Shown: positions 1 to 11,271 of the stretch, piece after piece
Numbering within the stretch: the stretch's first letter is position 1
How the letters are laid out: every line of letters starts with the position of its first letter
Assembly (NCBI GenBank): GCA_029339505.1
Contig: JAQISU010000192.1
Coordinates: 62,001-126,000 of the forward strand
Source: Unio delphinus
Lineage: Eukaryota > Mollusca > Bivalvia > Unionida > Unionidae
DNA: 64,000 nt
Direction: 5' to 3'
Translations under genes and position numbers: made by a program
Notes under the pieces: generated by a model
What the model was told of the DNA's origin: nothing
Seen by the model: only the letters and a program-made list of their open reading frames with translations
Databases searched by the model: none

Positions 1-1165
1 TGGAGTTAAACATGGCTGAATTGAAAGAAAATAAGGGTATTATGTATGGGTGTTTGGAGGCTGGTGGACTATTTGTTTATTTTTATGTTTGTGTTGCTGT
101 AGGGTACGGTTAAGTGGTGAAAAGATGATTGAAAAGGCAGTGTCAAGTCTAGCGTTCTGTTGGTGACAATAGGGTCGCGCCAGATGGGCGTTGAAGTCAT
201 GGTTGACTTATTTTTGAGGTTCTTAAGAGGTCGTGTTTCATTTGAAGAACGCATTCTCTAACCTCGTGGGGTAGTACAGGACGGAACCTGTATTTTGTTT
301 GTCATTGAACTGTTAGCGACTTGCCAGTTGAGAATTGATTTATACAGAGCACATTAAGAAGGAAGAAAGAAATCGTCTACACGCATCTTCATGATCATAT
401 ATGGTTCAGCGAGGTTTTCATCATGCATAGTTTGACTTGTCTGCATGAATGGAATGGTGTCAATTTGGAAAACTGAAGGACAGTTCAAAGCACGTGTTAG
501 TTATTTAGCAGCATGAAGAAATTGTAGTGCACACCACAATTATAGTTGAATCGTGATGTAATAGTGTTCCAAACTTTAGCGTTTGGGGATAGGTTTTCTT
601 AGGGATTTAGGTAACAACTGGTGTGGAATTTGTAGTGAATTAACAGTGAAAGAAACAAATAGGATCGTCTGGCACAGACTGAGTTGAAAAATATTTGCGC
701 ATTGAAGTCATGGTTGACTTGTTGGAGGTTAGTAAGAGAAGGTGTCTCTGAAGAACGCTAACCTCGTGATATGTACAGGTGTACCAAGGTCTATTAGGAG
801 AACGTGTGTCCTGGTGGAAACGCAATCTCCAGACCAGAGTTTTAATGTAAAGAGGAATGGTTCTGGTTGCATTTGATGTCTGTTGTTAGAGACCTATGCT
901 TAGACAAGTCAATTTCGAGGAAGTCGTGAGGGAGTTTGAACCCGACTAAGTGGTTGAAACATTATTTCATCTTGGATTCAACTTGTTTAGATTTGGATAG
1001 TTTATGTTGTTGTATATAATCATATTGGTAATCGTTTATCGGGTGTGGGGTTAAATTTAGAAAAAAAAAAAAAAAAAAAAAAAAATACTTCAAATTGTGA
1101 TTTAGATCACAGAAATGTGACGTTTGTGTCACTCGGGACGAGTGATCTTTTAAAGGCGGGGGTAA
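1..1165 (+). other. 3' non-coding part of the first (left-cut) unit, up to the polypurine tract
   Basis: No convincing gene is seen here. It holds two copies of a hairpin-bearing segment (about 191-300 and 702-800), an A25 tract at 1061-1085, a cluster of stem-loops at 1097-1144 and a purine-rich tract at 1151-1165 that abuts the proposed LTR start. The complete version of this region is 3962-5571. Confidence 0.7.
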
Positions 1166-1788
1166 TGTCATAAATTTGGAGTAAGTGTTAGTGAATTTGA
1201 ACCATGCTTGGGTCGTTAGTAGTGATTTTGGGTACAAGCCGAATGACTGTCCCTGTAGTAACATAGTCCATATTAAAATTCAGTGGTGTATACAAGTAGT
1301 GTGATTGGAAAGGCAGCATTTATGGTTGGAAATCAGTAAATTATAGAATGGAATCAATAAGTTGGAACTTGGTAGGTACCGTTTATGTGGCCATAGTGGA
1401 AAATTGGCGTATGTATATGAGTGTGATACGCCGGAAATTCTGTGGATGGACTGGCCTAGGGTCGCGCAGTTAAATATTTCCCAGTTAGTAAGGGAATACT
1501 GGTGTAATTTCTATGGCATGACAAGCTATCGGTACGGAAAACGGATAATAATGAAGAAAAACCATGTAAAGGTGCAGTTAATGGACGTTTGGGCAAGTTG
1601 TCTCCTCTGGGTCGCCCATTGATTACAGCAAAGATTAATAATTATAGCAGACACGTCTTTCTTTCCATTTTACAACTTAAGTTGTATGGAAGTCTTTGGA
1701 AATTTGGGGAAAACATATGACTTCCAGCGTGACTCGCGCCAGGGTTTTGACACCGCTCGGTCAAGTGAATACCCCTGTGCGTGTAACA
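1166..1788 (+). repeat. LTR, copy 1 of 11
   Basis: The 3' terminus is well placed: the last unit of the array ends at the same base (...GTGTAACA, 45850) before foreign (AT)n sequence, and 11 bases downstream lies a primer binding site. The 5' terminus is inferred: a polypurine-like tract (AAAGGCGGGGGTAA) directly precedes TGTCATAA, giving TGT...ACA ends and a length near 623 bp. It contains a perfect 14-bp palindrome at 1672-1685. No clear TATA box or AATAAA was found. An 86-codon frame inside it (from 1362, TTG start) is not considered a gene. Confidence 0.65.
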
Positions 1789-1799
1789 AGAAAAATTTC

Positions 1800-1817
1800 T
1801 GGTGGCAGCGGTGGGAT
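1800..1817 (+). promoter_or_regulatory. Primer binding site, tRNA-Leu type
   Basis: The 18 bases TGGTGGCAGCGGTGGGAT begin with the TGG expected opposite a tRNA CCA end. They complement the 3' end of a eukaryotic tRNA-Leu ending ...ATCCCACCGCTGCCA plus CCA, as recalled for the AAG/UAG isoacceptor group. It sits 11 bases after the LTR end, where minus-strand priming would start. The same site recurs at 6206, 10612, 15019, 19425, 23831, 28237, 32643, 37049 and 41456. The final partial unit lacks it. Confidence 0.8.
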
Positions 1818-2459
1818 ATGTGTGAATAGTTCTGTCATGGTTTGCAATTTATTCAGAGTTATTATGTGTCAAACTGACTATTGCTTCGCATTTGGAAAGA
1901 AAGAGGAAATAAATATTATGGCTAGTGCGACTTTAACTTCGTTTATTGAGATTTCGCGACATTTGGTCTGCGAGAGTAGATATATGCATTTGCTGCTGAG
2001 AAGGATTTTTAAGAGGAGTACTATGTCAAGCAGGATGGAGTGTTTTATCCGGGATATAGAACAGCGATGACAAAAGTATTGTATTTGGTAGGTCGCGCAG
2101 AAAGCGAAAAGTTGAGCAGACATTTTTATGATAGTCGGCTGTGTTAGTATTTTTACTTATGTTAGAGTAAAGGCATTAGCTGGTTATTATTTTTAAAGTT
2201 AGTAGTTTACAAGAACAATTAATAAAAGCAAAAGAACGTGTGTTTGACAACACCTTCTCCCCGCTGTATTTGGTAAATTCATAAACCTTATGCTGTATTT
2301 ATTGAAATTCAATAAGGGATTAGGGGGCTTATAATAATAATAATAGCAATAACAACCGCATACGGTTTCATTGGTCTTAAATAGCAATTGGTAGTGTGCT
2401 ACCAAGTACATCGACACAGGCAAATTGTGAGTATTGCAAGAGTATTATAAATTATTAGG
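1818..2459 (+). other. Leader between primer binding site and gag
   Basis: This is about 640 bp without a convincing gene. Short open frames on both strands (for example 1696-2070, which crosses LTR and primer site) look like chance. A (TAA)n stretch lies near 2331-2346. A packaging signal would be expected in this leader, but none can be pinpointed. Confidence 0.6.
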
Positions 2460-3545
2460 ATGGCTACAGGCAGAGGTACACCTACCTCATTATTGAATAC
2501 GCCTTTACCACAGTCTGTGCATTGGCGACTCTTGTCGCCATTGTCGCCTATTGATAGGAGGCCAAGAAAGTTAATAGACGTAGACAGTGGTGTTCAATGC
2601 TATGCGACTTCAACTCCGTGCGAGGCCGATAGTGGCAATGTACGTGCACGTGATGGATGGGCTGAAGATCTGAGGTTCAGAACCATTAAAGAGAGTGTGC
2701 CTGAGAACGTGAAGGCAGACATTTATGATCGAACCACGTACTCAGTATCCAAGGGAGCGAGTAGTTCGCCTACTGATAGTCTGCTTCAGACCATTGACAC
2801 ACTCATTACGGACAAGTTTGACAGGTTAAGTACCACCATGGGTCATTTGTTGACAAAATGTTCGAATGGGAGCCGCAGTGAGGTTAAGGAAGTAAGGGAG
2901 ACGCCAAACTTTCAGTTGAGCAAGAAGGTCGAAACTGCAAAAACAGAACTCTGTGCTTCTGCGCCTCCAACTAGAAATAAGGCAACAGTGAAAGCAGACA
3001 TTTATGATGGTTCTCAACCTTTTCTCGACTATATGACACATTTCGAACACTGCGCTATGATTAATGAATGGAGCGAAACTGAAAAGGGATTGCGTTTGGC
3101 AGCGTGTTTAAGGAGAGACGCTCTCCAAGTCTTAACCGATCTCCAAGTCCAGCCCGGTCAAGTCGAATTTGAGAAATTGAAAACTTCATTGGAAGCTCGC
3201 TTTGCGCCTCGTAACCAAGATGAGTACTACAAGGCACAGCTTCGAAGCTGTTTCAGAAAAAAAGGAGAAACGCTCCCTGAATTAGGTCAAACGATACAGA
3301 GACTGGTTTCTTTGGCATATCCTGGTTGCCCGCCTGATATCCGCGATAGGCTTGCAAAGGACCATTTCTTAGGGGCAGTACAAGATGAAAACCTAAAACT
3401 TGAAATTTGGCGGCATCACCCTAGTAGTTTGCAAGAATCCATCAGAGTAGGGGTTGAATGGGAGGCTTTCCTGCGTGCTGGCGTAAGACAGAAGCCAGTA
3501 AGTTCTGCATGTGGGAGGCAAACGAAGAAGCACGAAAACAATTAG
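2460..3545 (+). CDS. gag: Gag capsid protein of a Ty3/gypsy-type element (unit 1)
   Basis: This 361-residue protein is intact from ATG to stop. Residues 1-175 are low in recognisable features. Residues about 181-340 fit the retrotransposon Gag capsid fold family: an aromatic start (YDGSQPFLDYMTHFE), then LRLAACLRRDALQVL, an F-x-P motif (ARFAP) and the KKGETLPELGQTIQRLV segment typical of Ty3/gypsy Gag. The seven residues VKADIYD occur twice (84-90 and 177-183). No CCHC zinc knuckle is present; the frame stops soon after the capsid domain, where the internal deletion joins gag to an integrase tail in another frame. It should form the particle shell and package element RNA. Preservation in all ten units suggests recent amplification or retained function. 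Confidence 0.85.
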   Translation: MATGRGTPTSLLNTPLPQSVHWRLLSPLSPIDRRPRKLIDVDSGVQCYATSTPCEADSGNVRARDGWAEDLRFRTIKESVPENVKADIYDRTTYSVSKGASSSPTDSLLQTIDTLITDKFDRLSTTMGHLLTKCSNGSRSEVKEVRETPNFQLSKKVETAKTELCASAPPTRNKATVKADIYDGSQPFLDYMTHFEHCAMINEWSETEKGLRLAACLRRDALQVLTDLQVQPGQVEFEKLKTSLEARFAPRNQDEYYKAQLRSCFRKKGETLPELGQTIQRLVSLAYPGCPPDIRDRLAKDHFLGAVQDENLKLEIWRHHPSSLQESIRVGVEWEAFLRAGVRQKPVSSACGRQTKKHENN

Positions 3546-3961
3546 GCACAGCTATTCGGCATCAGAAAGTCGCCTATGATCTCAAGGTTCACGGCCAGTC
3601 TTTTAGTGATGGTGACATGGTGTGGTTGCACCAGACACTAAGAAAGAAAGGTAAATCACCTAAACTTATGGTCAAATGGACTGGACCGTGGCGAATTGCA
3701 AAGAGGATAACGGATGTTACATACCTGATTGCACGGACCGATCATAAGGCGACTCAGATTGTTCACTTCAACCGACTAAAACCATGCTTGGTGCGACCTG
3801 AGAGTGAACACCAAGACACCGATGGCCAGGAAAATATGCACGATAGCGGTGATGAAACCGATAGGGAAGAAGAGGAATCACCATATCCAATTACAGCCCA
3901 AAGGGCCAAGTTAATGGAACAAAGAAGGGCGCGACGAAGAAACGATGCTGTGTTGTACTAA
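3509..3961 (+). pseudogene. pol: Truncated pol: integrase C-terminal tail only (unit 1)
   Basis: The frame is offset from gag and overlaps its last codons. The recognisable part starts near 3509 and matches the C-terminal end of Ty3/gypsy integrases: a basic helix (EEARKQLGTAIRHQKVAYD), then HGQSFSDGDMVWL, KWTGPWRIAKR (GPY/F-like module) and VHFNRLKPC, followed by an acidic then arginine-rich tail. Protease, RT, RNase H, zinc finger and the DDE core are absent, so the element could move only with enzymes supplied in trans. The open frame begins upstream at 3458 inside gag, but that part is an out-of-frame reading of gag. Confidence 0.8.
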
Positions 3962-5571
3962 GGTGCACACATACATTGTAAATGAGTTCAGATATGTCAT
4001 GTGCTAGTAGCACTTACAATGAGTAAAACTCCAAAATTTGAATAAGCGTCATACACCAGTAGAAACGGCAAATAAAAGTTATAAATGGGTGGGTAATAAT
4101 TTTTCCCCGTAATTATTACATGGATGGGTTGAGACATATTGTCTACGGGTGACAATTAAAAGCCGCGCAGTTACAATTAAATCAGAATGCGCCCAAAGGC
4201 TATGTAAATAATTTGATTATTGGTGTGATTATTTGTTTTATATTTTTAAATTCTGTAACGACAGATGTCGGTCTTGATTGGGGTTTTATTATTGTATGTA
4301 TTAGTTTTATAATTTGCAATCATGTGGTGTTAGAGCAGAAAAGTTCTAGAAGTTGTTGCTGCATGAGACCAGGTGGTAAATTAAGTCTAGTTGTTTGAAT
4401 TGTGCTTGGAGTTAAACATGGCTGAATTGAAAGAAAATAAGGGTATTATGTATGGGTGTTTGGAGGCTGGTGGACTATTTGTTTATTTTTATGTTTGTGT
4501 TGCTGTAGGGTACGGTTAAGTGGTGAAAAGATGATTGAAAAGGCAGTGTCAAGTCTAGCGTTCTGTTGGTGACAATAGGGTCGCGCCAGATGGGCGTTGA
4601 AGTCATGGTTGACTTATTTTTGAGGTTCTTAAGAGGTCGTGTTTCATTTGAAGAACGCATTCTCTAACCTCGTGGGGTAGTACAGGACGGAACCTGTATT
4701 TTGTTTGTCATTGAACTGTTAGCGACTTGCCAGTTGAGAATTGATTTATACAGAGCACATTAAGAAGGAAGAAAGAAATCGTCTACACGCATCTTCATGA
4801 TCATATATGGTTCAGCGAGGTTTTCATCATGCATAGTTTGACTTGTCTGCATGAATGGAATGGTGTCAATTTGGAAAACTGAAGGACAGTTCAAAGCACG
4901 TGTTAGTTATTTAGCAGCATGAAGAAATTGTAGTGCACACCACAATTATAGTTGAATCGTGATGTAATAGTGTTCCAAACTTTAGCGTTTGGGGATAGGT
5001 TTTCTTAGGGATTTAGGTAACAACTGGTGTGGAATTTGTAGTGAATTAACAGTGAAAGAAACAAATAGGATCGTCTGGCACAGACTGAGTTGAAAAATAT
5101 TTGCGCATTGAAGTCATGGTTGACTTGTTGGAGGTTAGTAAGAGAAGGTGTCTCTGAAGAACGCTAACCTCGTGATATGTACAGGTGTACCAAGGTCTAT
5201 TAGGAGAACGTGTGTCCTGGTGGAAACGCAATCTCCAGACCAGAGTTTTAATGTAAAGAGGAATGGTTCTGGTTGCATTTGATGTCTGTTGTTAGAGACC
5301 TATGCTTAGACAAGTCAATTTCGAGGAAGTCGTGAGGGAGTTTGAACCCGACTAAGTGGTTGAAACATTATTTCATCTTGGATTCAACTTGTTTAGATTT
5401 GGATAGTTTATGTTGTTGTATATAATCATATTGGTAATCGTTTATCGGGTGTGGGGTTAAATTTAGAAAAAAAAAAAAAAAAAAAAAAAAATACTTCAAA
5501 TTGTGATTTAGATCACAGAAATGTGACGTTTGTGTCACTCGGGACGAGTGATCTTTTAAAGGCGGGGGTAA
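3962..5571 (+). other. Long non-coding 3' region of the unit, up to the next LTR
   Basis: About 1.6 kb between the integrase stop and the next polypurine tract has no gene I can support. A 61-codon hydrophobic frame (4213-4398, TTG start) is too short and unlike a known env to call. The region carries two diverged copies of a hairpin segment (about 4597-4706 and 5108-5206), an A25 tract at 5467-5491 and three overlapping stem-loops just before the polypurine tract. It could be a captured transcript or a decayed env region. The same region repeats in every unit. Confidence 0.6.
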
Positions 5572-6194
5572 TGTCATAAATTTGGAGTAAGTGTTAGTGA
5601 ATTTGAACCATGCTTGGGTCGTTAGTAGTGATTTTGGGTACAAGCCGAATGACTGTCCCTGTAGTAACATAGTCCATATTAAAATTCAGTGGTGTATACA
5701 AGTAGTGTGATTGGAAAGGCAGCATTTATGGTTGGAAATCAGTAAATTATAGAATGGAATCAATAAGTTGGAACTTGGTAGGTACCGTTTATGTGGCCAT
5801 AGTGGAAAATTGGCGTATGTATATGAGTGTGATACGCCGGAAATTCTGTGGATGGACTGGCCTAGGGTCGCGCAGTTAAATATTTCCCAGTTAGTAAGGG
5901 AATACTGGTGTAATTTCTATGGCATGACAAGCTATCGGTACGGAAAACGGATAATAATGAAGAAAAACCATGTAAAGGTGCAGTTAATGGACGTTTGGGC
6001 AAGTTGTCTCCTCTGGGTCGCCCATTGATTACAGCAAAGATTAATAATTATAGCAGACACGTCTTTCTTTCCATTTTACAACTTAAGTTGTATGGAAGTC
6101 TTTGGAAATTTGGGGAAAACATATGACTTCCAGCGTGACTCGCGCCAGGGTTTTGACACCGCTCGGTCAAGTGAATACCCCTGTGCGTGTAACA
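5572..6194 (+). repeat. LTR, copy 2
   Basis: Same termini as copy 1, with the primer site at 6206. No differences noticed. Confidence 0.65.
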
Positions 6195-6865
6195 AGAAAA
6201 ATTTCTGGTGGCAGCGGTGGGATATGTGTGAATAGTTCTGTCATGGTTTGCAATTTATTCAGAGTTATTATGTGTCAAACTGACTATTGCTTCGCATTTG
6301 GAAAGAAAGAGGAAATAAATATTATGGCTAGTGCGACTTTAACTTCGTTTATTGAGATTTCGCGACATTTGGTCTGCGAGAGTAGATATATGCATTTGCT
6401 GCTGAGAAGGATTTTTAAGAGGAGTACTATGTCAAGCAGGATGGAGTGTTTTATCCGGGATATAGAACAGCGATGACAAAAGTATTGTATTTGGTAGGTC
6501 GCGCAGAAAGCGAAAAGTTGAGCAGACATTTTTATGATAGTCGGCTGTGTTAGTATTTTTACTTATGTTAGAGTAAAGGCATTAGCTGGTTATTATTTTT
6601 AAAGTTAGTAGTTTACAAGAACAATTAATAAAAGCAAAAGAACGTGTGTTTGACAACACCTTCTCCCCGCTGTATTTGGTAAATTCATAAACCTTATGCT
6701 GTATTTATTGAAATTCAATAAGGGATTAGGGGGCTTATAATAATAATAATAGCAATAACAACCGCATACGGTTTCATTGGTCTTAAATAGCAATTGGTAG
6801 TGTGCTACCAAGTACATCGACACAGGCAAATTGTGAGTATTGCAAGAGTATTATAAATTATTAGG

Positions 6866-7951
6866 ATGGCTACAGGCAGAGGTACACCTACCTCATTATT
6901 GAATACGCCTTTACCACAGTCTGTGCATTGGCGACTCTTGTCGCCATTGTCGCCTATTGATAGGAGGCCAAGAAAGTTAATAGACGTAGACAGTGGTGTT
7001 CAATGCTATGCGACTTCAACTCCGTGCGAGGCCGATAGTGGCAATGTACGTGCACGTGATGGATGGGCTGAAGATCTGAGGTTCAGAACCATTAAAGAGA
7101 GTGTGCCTGAGAACGTGAAGGCAGACATTTATGATCGAACCACGTACTCAGTATCCAAGGGAGCGAGTAGTTCGCCTACTGATAGTCTGCTTCAGACCAT
7201 TGACACACTCATTACGGACAAGTTTGACAGGTTAAGTACCACCATGGGTCATTTGTTGACAAAATGTTCGAATGGGAGCCGCAGTGAGGTTAAGGAAGTA
7301 AGGGAGACGCCAAACTTTCAGTTGAGCAAGAAGGTCGAAACTGCAAAAACAGAACTCTGTGCTTCTGCGCCTCCAACTAGAAATAAGGCAACAGTGAAAG
7401 CAGACATTTATGATGGTTCTCAACCTTTTCTCGACTATATGACACATTTCGAACACTGCGCTATGATTAATGAATGGAGCGAAACTGAAAAGGGATTGCG
7501 TTTGGCAGCGTGTTTAAGGAGAGACGCTCTCCAAGTCTTAACCGATCTCCAAGTCCAGCCCGGTCAAGTCGAATTTGAGAAATTGAAAACTTCATTGGAA
7601 GCTCGCTTTGCGCCTCGTAACCAAGATGAGTACTACAAGGCACAGCTTCGAAGCTGTTTCAGAAAAAAAGGAGAAACGCTCCCTGAATTAGGTCAAACGA
7701 TACAGAGACTGGTTTCTTTGGCATATCCTGGTTGCCCGCCTGATATCCGCGATAGGCTTGCAAAGGACCATTTCTTAGGGGCAGTACAAGATGAAAACCT
7801 AAAACTTGAAATTTGGCGGCATCACCCTAGTAGTTTGCAAGAATCCATCAGAGTAGGGGTTGAATGGGAGGCTTTCCTGCGTGCTGGCGTAAGACAGAAG
7901 CCAGTAAGTTCTGCATGTGGGAGGCAAACGAAGAAGCACGAAAACAATTAG
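6866..7951 (+). CDS. gag: Gag (unit 2)
   Basis: Intact 361-residue copy with the same predicted protein as unit 1. Confidence 0.85.
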   Translation: MATGRGTPTSLLNTPLPQSVHWRLLSPLSPIDRRPRKLIDVDSGVQCYATSTPCEADSGNVRARDGWAEDLRFRTIKESVPENVKADIYDRTTYSVSKGASSSPTDSLLQTIDTLITDKFDRLSTTMGHLLTKCSNGSRSEVKEVRETPNFQLSKKVETAKTELCASAPPTRNKATVKADIYDGSQPFLDYMTHFEHCAMINEWSETEKGLRLAACLRRDALQVLTDLQVQPGQVEFEKLKTSLEARFAPRNQDEYYKAQLRSCFRKKGETLPELGQTIQRLVSLAYPGCPPDIRDRLAKDHFLGAVQDENLKLEIWRHHPSSLQESIRVGVEWEAFLRAGVRQKPVSSACGRQTKKHENN

Positions 7952-8367
7952 GCACAGCTATTCGGCATCAGAAAGTCGCCTATGATCTCAAGGTTCACGG
8001 CCAGTCTTTTAGTGATGGTGACATGGTGTGGTTGCACCAGACACTAAGAAAGAAAGGTAAATCACCTAAACTTATGGTCAAATGGACTGGACCGTGGCGA
8101 ATTGCAAAGAGGATAACGGATGTTACATACCTGATTGCACGGACCGATCATAAGGCGACTCAGATTGTTCACTTCAACCGACTAAAACCATGCTTGGTGC
8201 GACCTGAGAGTGAACACCAAGACACCGATGGCCAGGAAAATATGCACGATAGCGGTGATGAAACCGATAGGGAAGAAGAGGAATCACCATATCCAATTAC
8301 AGCCCAAAGGGCCAAGTTAATGGAACAAAGAAGGGCGCGACGAAGAAACGATGCTGTGTTGTACTAA
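7915..8367 (+). pseudogene. pol: Integrase C-terminal remnant (unit 2)
   Basis: Same remnant as in unit 1. Downstream, at 8630, this unit has G where unit 1 has T (4224). Confidence 0.8.
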
Positions 8368-9977
8368 GGTGCACACATACATTGTAAATGAGTTCAGATA
8401 TGTCATGTGCTAGTAGCACTTACAATGAGTAAAACTCCAAAATTTGAATAAGCGTCATACACCAGTAGAAACGGCAAATAAAAGTTATAAATGGGTGGGT
8501 AATAATTTTTCCCCGTAATTATTACATGGATGGGTTGAGACATATTGTCTACGGGTGACAATTAAAAGCCGCGCAGTTACAATTAAATCAGAATGCGCCC
8601 AAAGGCTATGTAAATAATTTGATTATTGGGGTGATTATTTGTTTTATATTTTTAAATTCTGTAACGACAGATGTCGGTCTTGATTGGGGTTTTATTATTG
8701 TATGTATTAGTTTTATAATTTGCAATCATGTGGTGTTAGAGCAGAAAAGTTCTAGAAGTTGTTGCTGCATGAGACCAGGTGGTAAATTAAGTCTAGTTGT
8801 TTGAATTGTGCTTGGAGTTAAACATGGCTGAATTGAAAGAAAATAAGGGTATTATGTATGGGTGTTTGGAGGCTGGTGGACTATTTGTTTATTTTTATGT
8901 TTGTGTTGCTGTAGGGTACGGTTAAGTGGTGAAAAGATGATTGAAAAGGCAGTGTCAAGTCTAGCGTTCTGTTGGTGACAATAGGGTCGCGCCAGATGGG
9001 CGTTGAAGTCATGGTTGACTTATTTTTGAGGTTCTTAAGAGGTCGTGTTTCATTTGAAGAACGCATTCTCTAACCTCGTGGGGTAGTACAGGACGGAACC
9101 TGTATTTTGTTTGTCATTGAACTGTTAGCGACTTGCCAGTTGAGAATTGATTTATACAGAGCACATTAAGAAGGAAGAAAGAAATCGTCTACACGCATCT
9201 TCATGATCATATATGGTTCAGCGAGGTTTTCATCATGCATAGTTTGACTTGTCTGCATGAATGGAATGGTGTCAATTTGGAAAACTGAAGGACAGTTCAA
9301 AGCACGTGTTAGTTATTTAGCAGCATGAAGAAATTGTAGTGCACACCACAATTATAGTTGAATCGTGATGTAATAGTGTTCCAAACTTTAGCGTTTGGGG
9401 ATAGGTTTTCTTAGGGATTTAGGTAACAACTGGTGTGGAATTTGTAGTGAATTAACAGTGAAAGAAACAAATAGGATCGTCTGGCACAGACTGAGTTGAA
9501 AAATATTTGCGCATTGAAGTCATGGTTGACTTGTTGGAGGTTAGTAAGAGAAGGTGTCTCTGAAGAACGCTAACCTCGTGATATGTACAGGTGTACCAAG
9601 GTCTATTAGGAGAACGTGTGTCCTGGTGGAAACGCAATCTCCAGACCAGAGTTTTAATGTAAAGAGGAATGGTTCTGGTTGCATTTGATGTCTGTTGTTA
9701 GAGACCTATGCTTAGACAAGTCAATTTCGAGGAAGTCGTGAGGGAGTTTGAACCCGACTAAGTGGTTGAAACATTATTTCATCTTGGATTCAACTTGTTT
9801 AGATTTGGATAGTTTATGTTGTTGTATATAATCATATTGGTAATCGTTTATCGGGTGTGGGGTTAAATTTAGAAAAAAAAAAAAAAAAAAAAAAAAATAC
9901 TTCAAATTGTGATTTAGATCACAGAAATGTGACGTTTGTGTCACTCGGGACGAGTGATCTTTTAAAGGCGGGGGTAA

Positions 9978-10600
9978 TGTCATAAATTTGGAGTAAGTGT
10001 TAGTGAATTTGAACCATGCTTGGGTCGTTAGTAGTGATTTTGGGTACAAGCCGAATGACTGTCCCTGTAGTAACATAGTCCATATTAAAATTCAGTGGTG
10101 TATACAAGTAGTGTGATTGGAAAGGCAGCATTTATGGTTGGAAATCAGTAAATTATAGAATGGAATCAATAAGTTGGAACTTGGTAGGTACCGTTTATGT
10201 GGCCATAGTGGAAAATTGGCGTATGTATATGAGTGTGATACGCCGGAAATTCTGTGGATGGACTGGCCTAGGGTCGCGCAGTTAAATATTTCCCAGTTAG
10301 TAAGGGAATACTGGTGTAATTTCTATGGCATGACAAGCTATCGGTACGGAAAACGGATAATAATGAAGAAAAACCATGTAAAGGTGCAGTTAATGGACGT
10401 TTGGGCAAGTTGTCTCCTCTGGGTCGCCCATTGATTACAGCAAAGATTAATAATTATAGCAGACACGTCTTTCTTTCCATTTTACAACTTAAGTTGTATG
10501 GAAGTCTTTGGAAATTTGGGGAAAACATATGACTTCCAGCGTGACTCGCGCCAGGGTTTTGACACCGCTCGGTCAAGTGAATACCCCTGTGCGTGTAACA
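9978..10600 (+). repeat. LTR, copy 3
   Basis: Same termini as copy 1, with the primer site at 10612. Confidence 0.65.
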
Positions 10601-11271
10601 AGAAAAATTTCTGGTGGCAGCGGTGGGATATGTGTGAATAGTTCTGTCATGGTTTGCAATTTATTCAGAGTTATTATGTGTCAAACTGACTATTGCTTCG
10701 CATTTGGAAAGAAAGAGGAAATAAATATTATGGCTAGTGCGACTTTAACTTCGTTTATTGAGATTTCGCGACATTTGGTCTGCGAGAGTAGATATATGCA
10801 TTTGCTGCTGAGAAGGATTTTTAAGAGGAGTACTATGTCAAGCAGGATGGAGTGTTTTATCCGGGATATAGAACAGCGATGACAAAAGTATTGTATTTGG
10901 TAGGTCGCGCAGAAAGCGAAAAGTTGAGCAGACATTTTTATGATAGTCGGCTGTGTTAGTATTTTTACTTATGTTAGAGTAAAGGCATTAGCTGGTTATT
11001 ATTTTTAAAGTTAGTAGTTTACAAGAACAATTAATAAAAGCAAAAGAACGTGTGTTTGACAACACCTTCTCCCCACTGTATTTGGTAAATTCATAAACCT
11101 TATGCTGTATTTATTGAAATTCAATAAGGGATTAGGGGGCTTATAATAATAATAATAGCAATAACAACCGCATACGGTTTCATTGGTCTTAAATAGCAAT
11201 TGGTAGTGTGCTACCAAGTACATCGACACAGGCAAATTGTGAGTATTGCAAGAGTATTATAAATTATTAGG

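Noticed and set aside
1362..1622. 86-codon plus-strand frame repeated in every unit
   Set aside because: It lies wholly inside the LTR, starts with TTG and shows no family features. Its conservation reflects unit identity only.
1696..2070. 124-codon frame in each unit
   Set aside because: It crosses the LTR end and the primer binding site, and starts on a non-ATG codon. It is not credible as a gene.
4213..4398. 61-codon hydrophobic frame after the integrase remnant, considered as an env remnant
   Set aside because: Too short, no ATG start and no signal peptide, furin site or fusion-peptide context. AT-rich DNA gives hydrophobic codons by chance.
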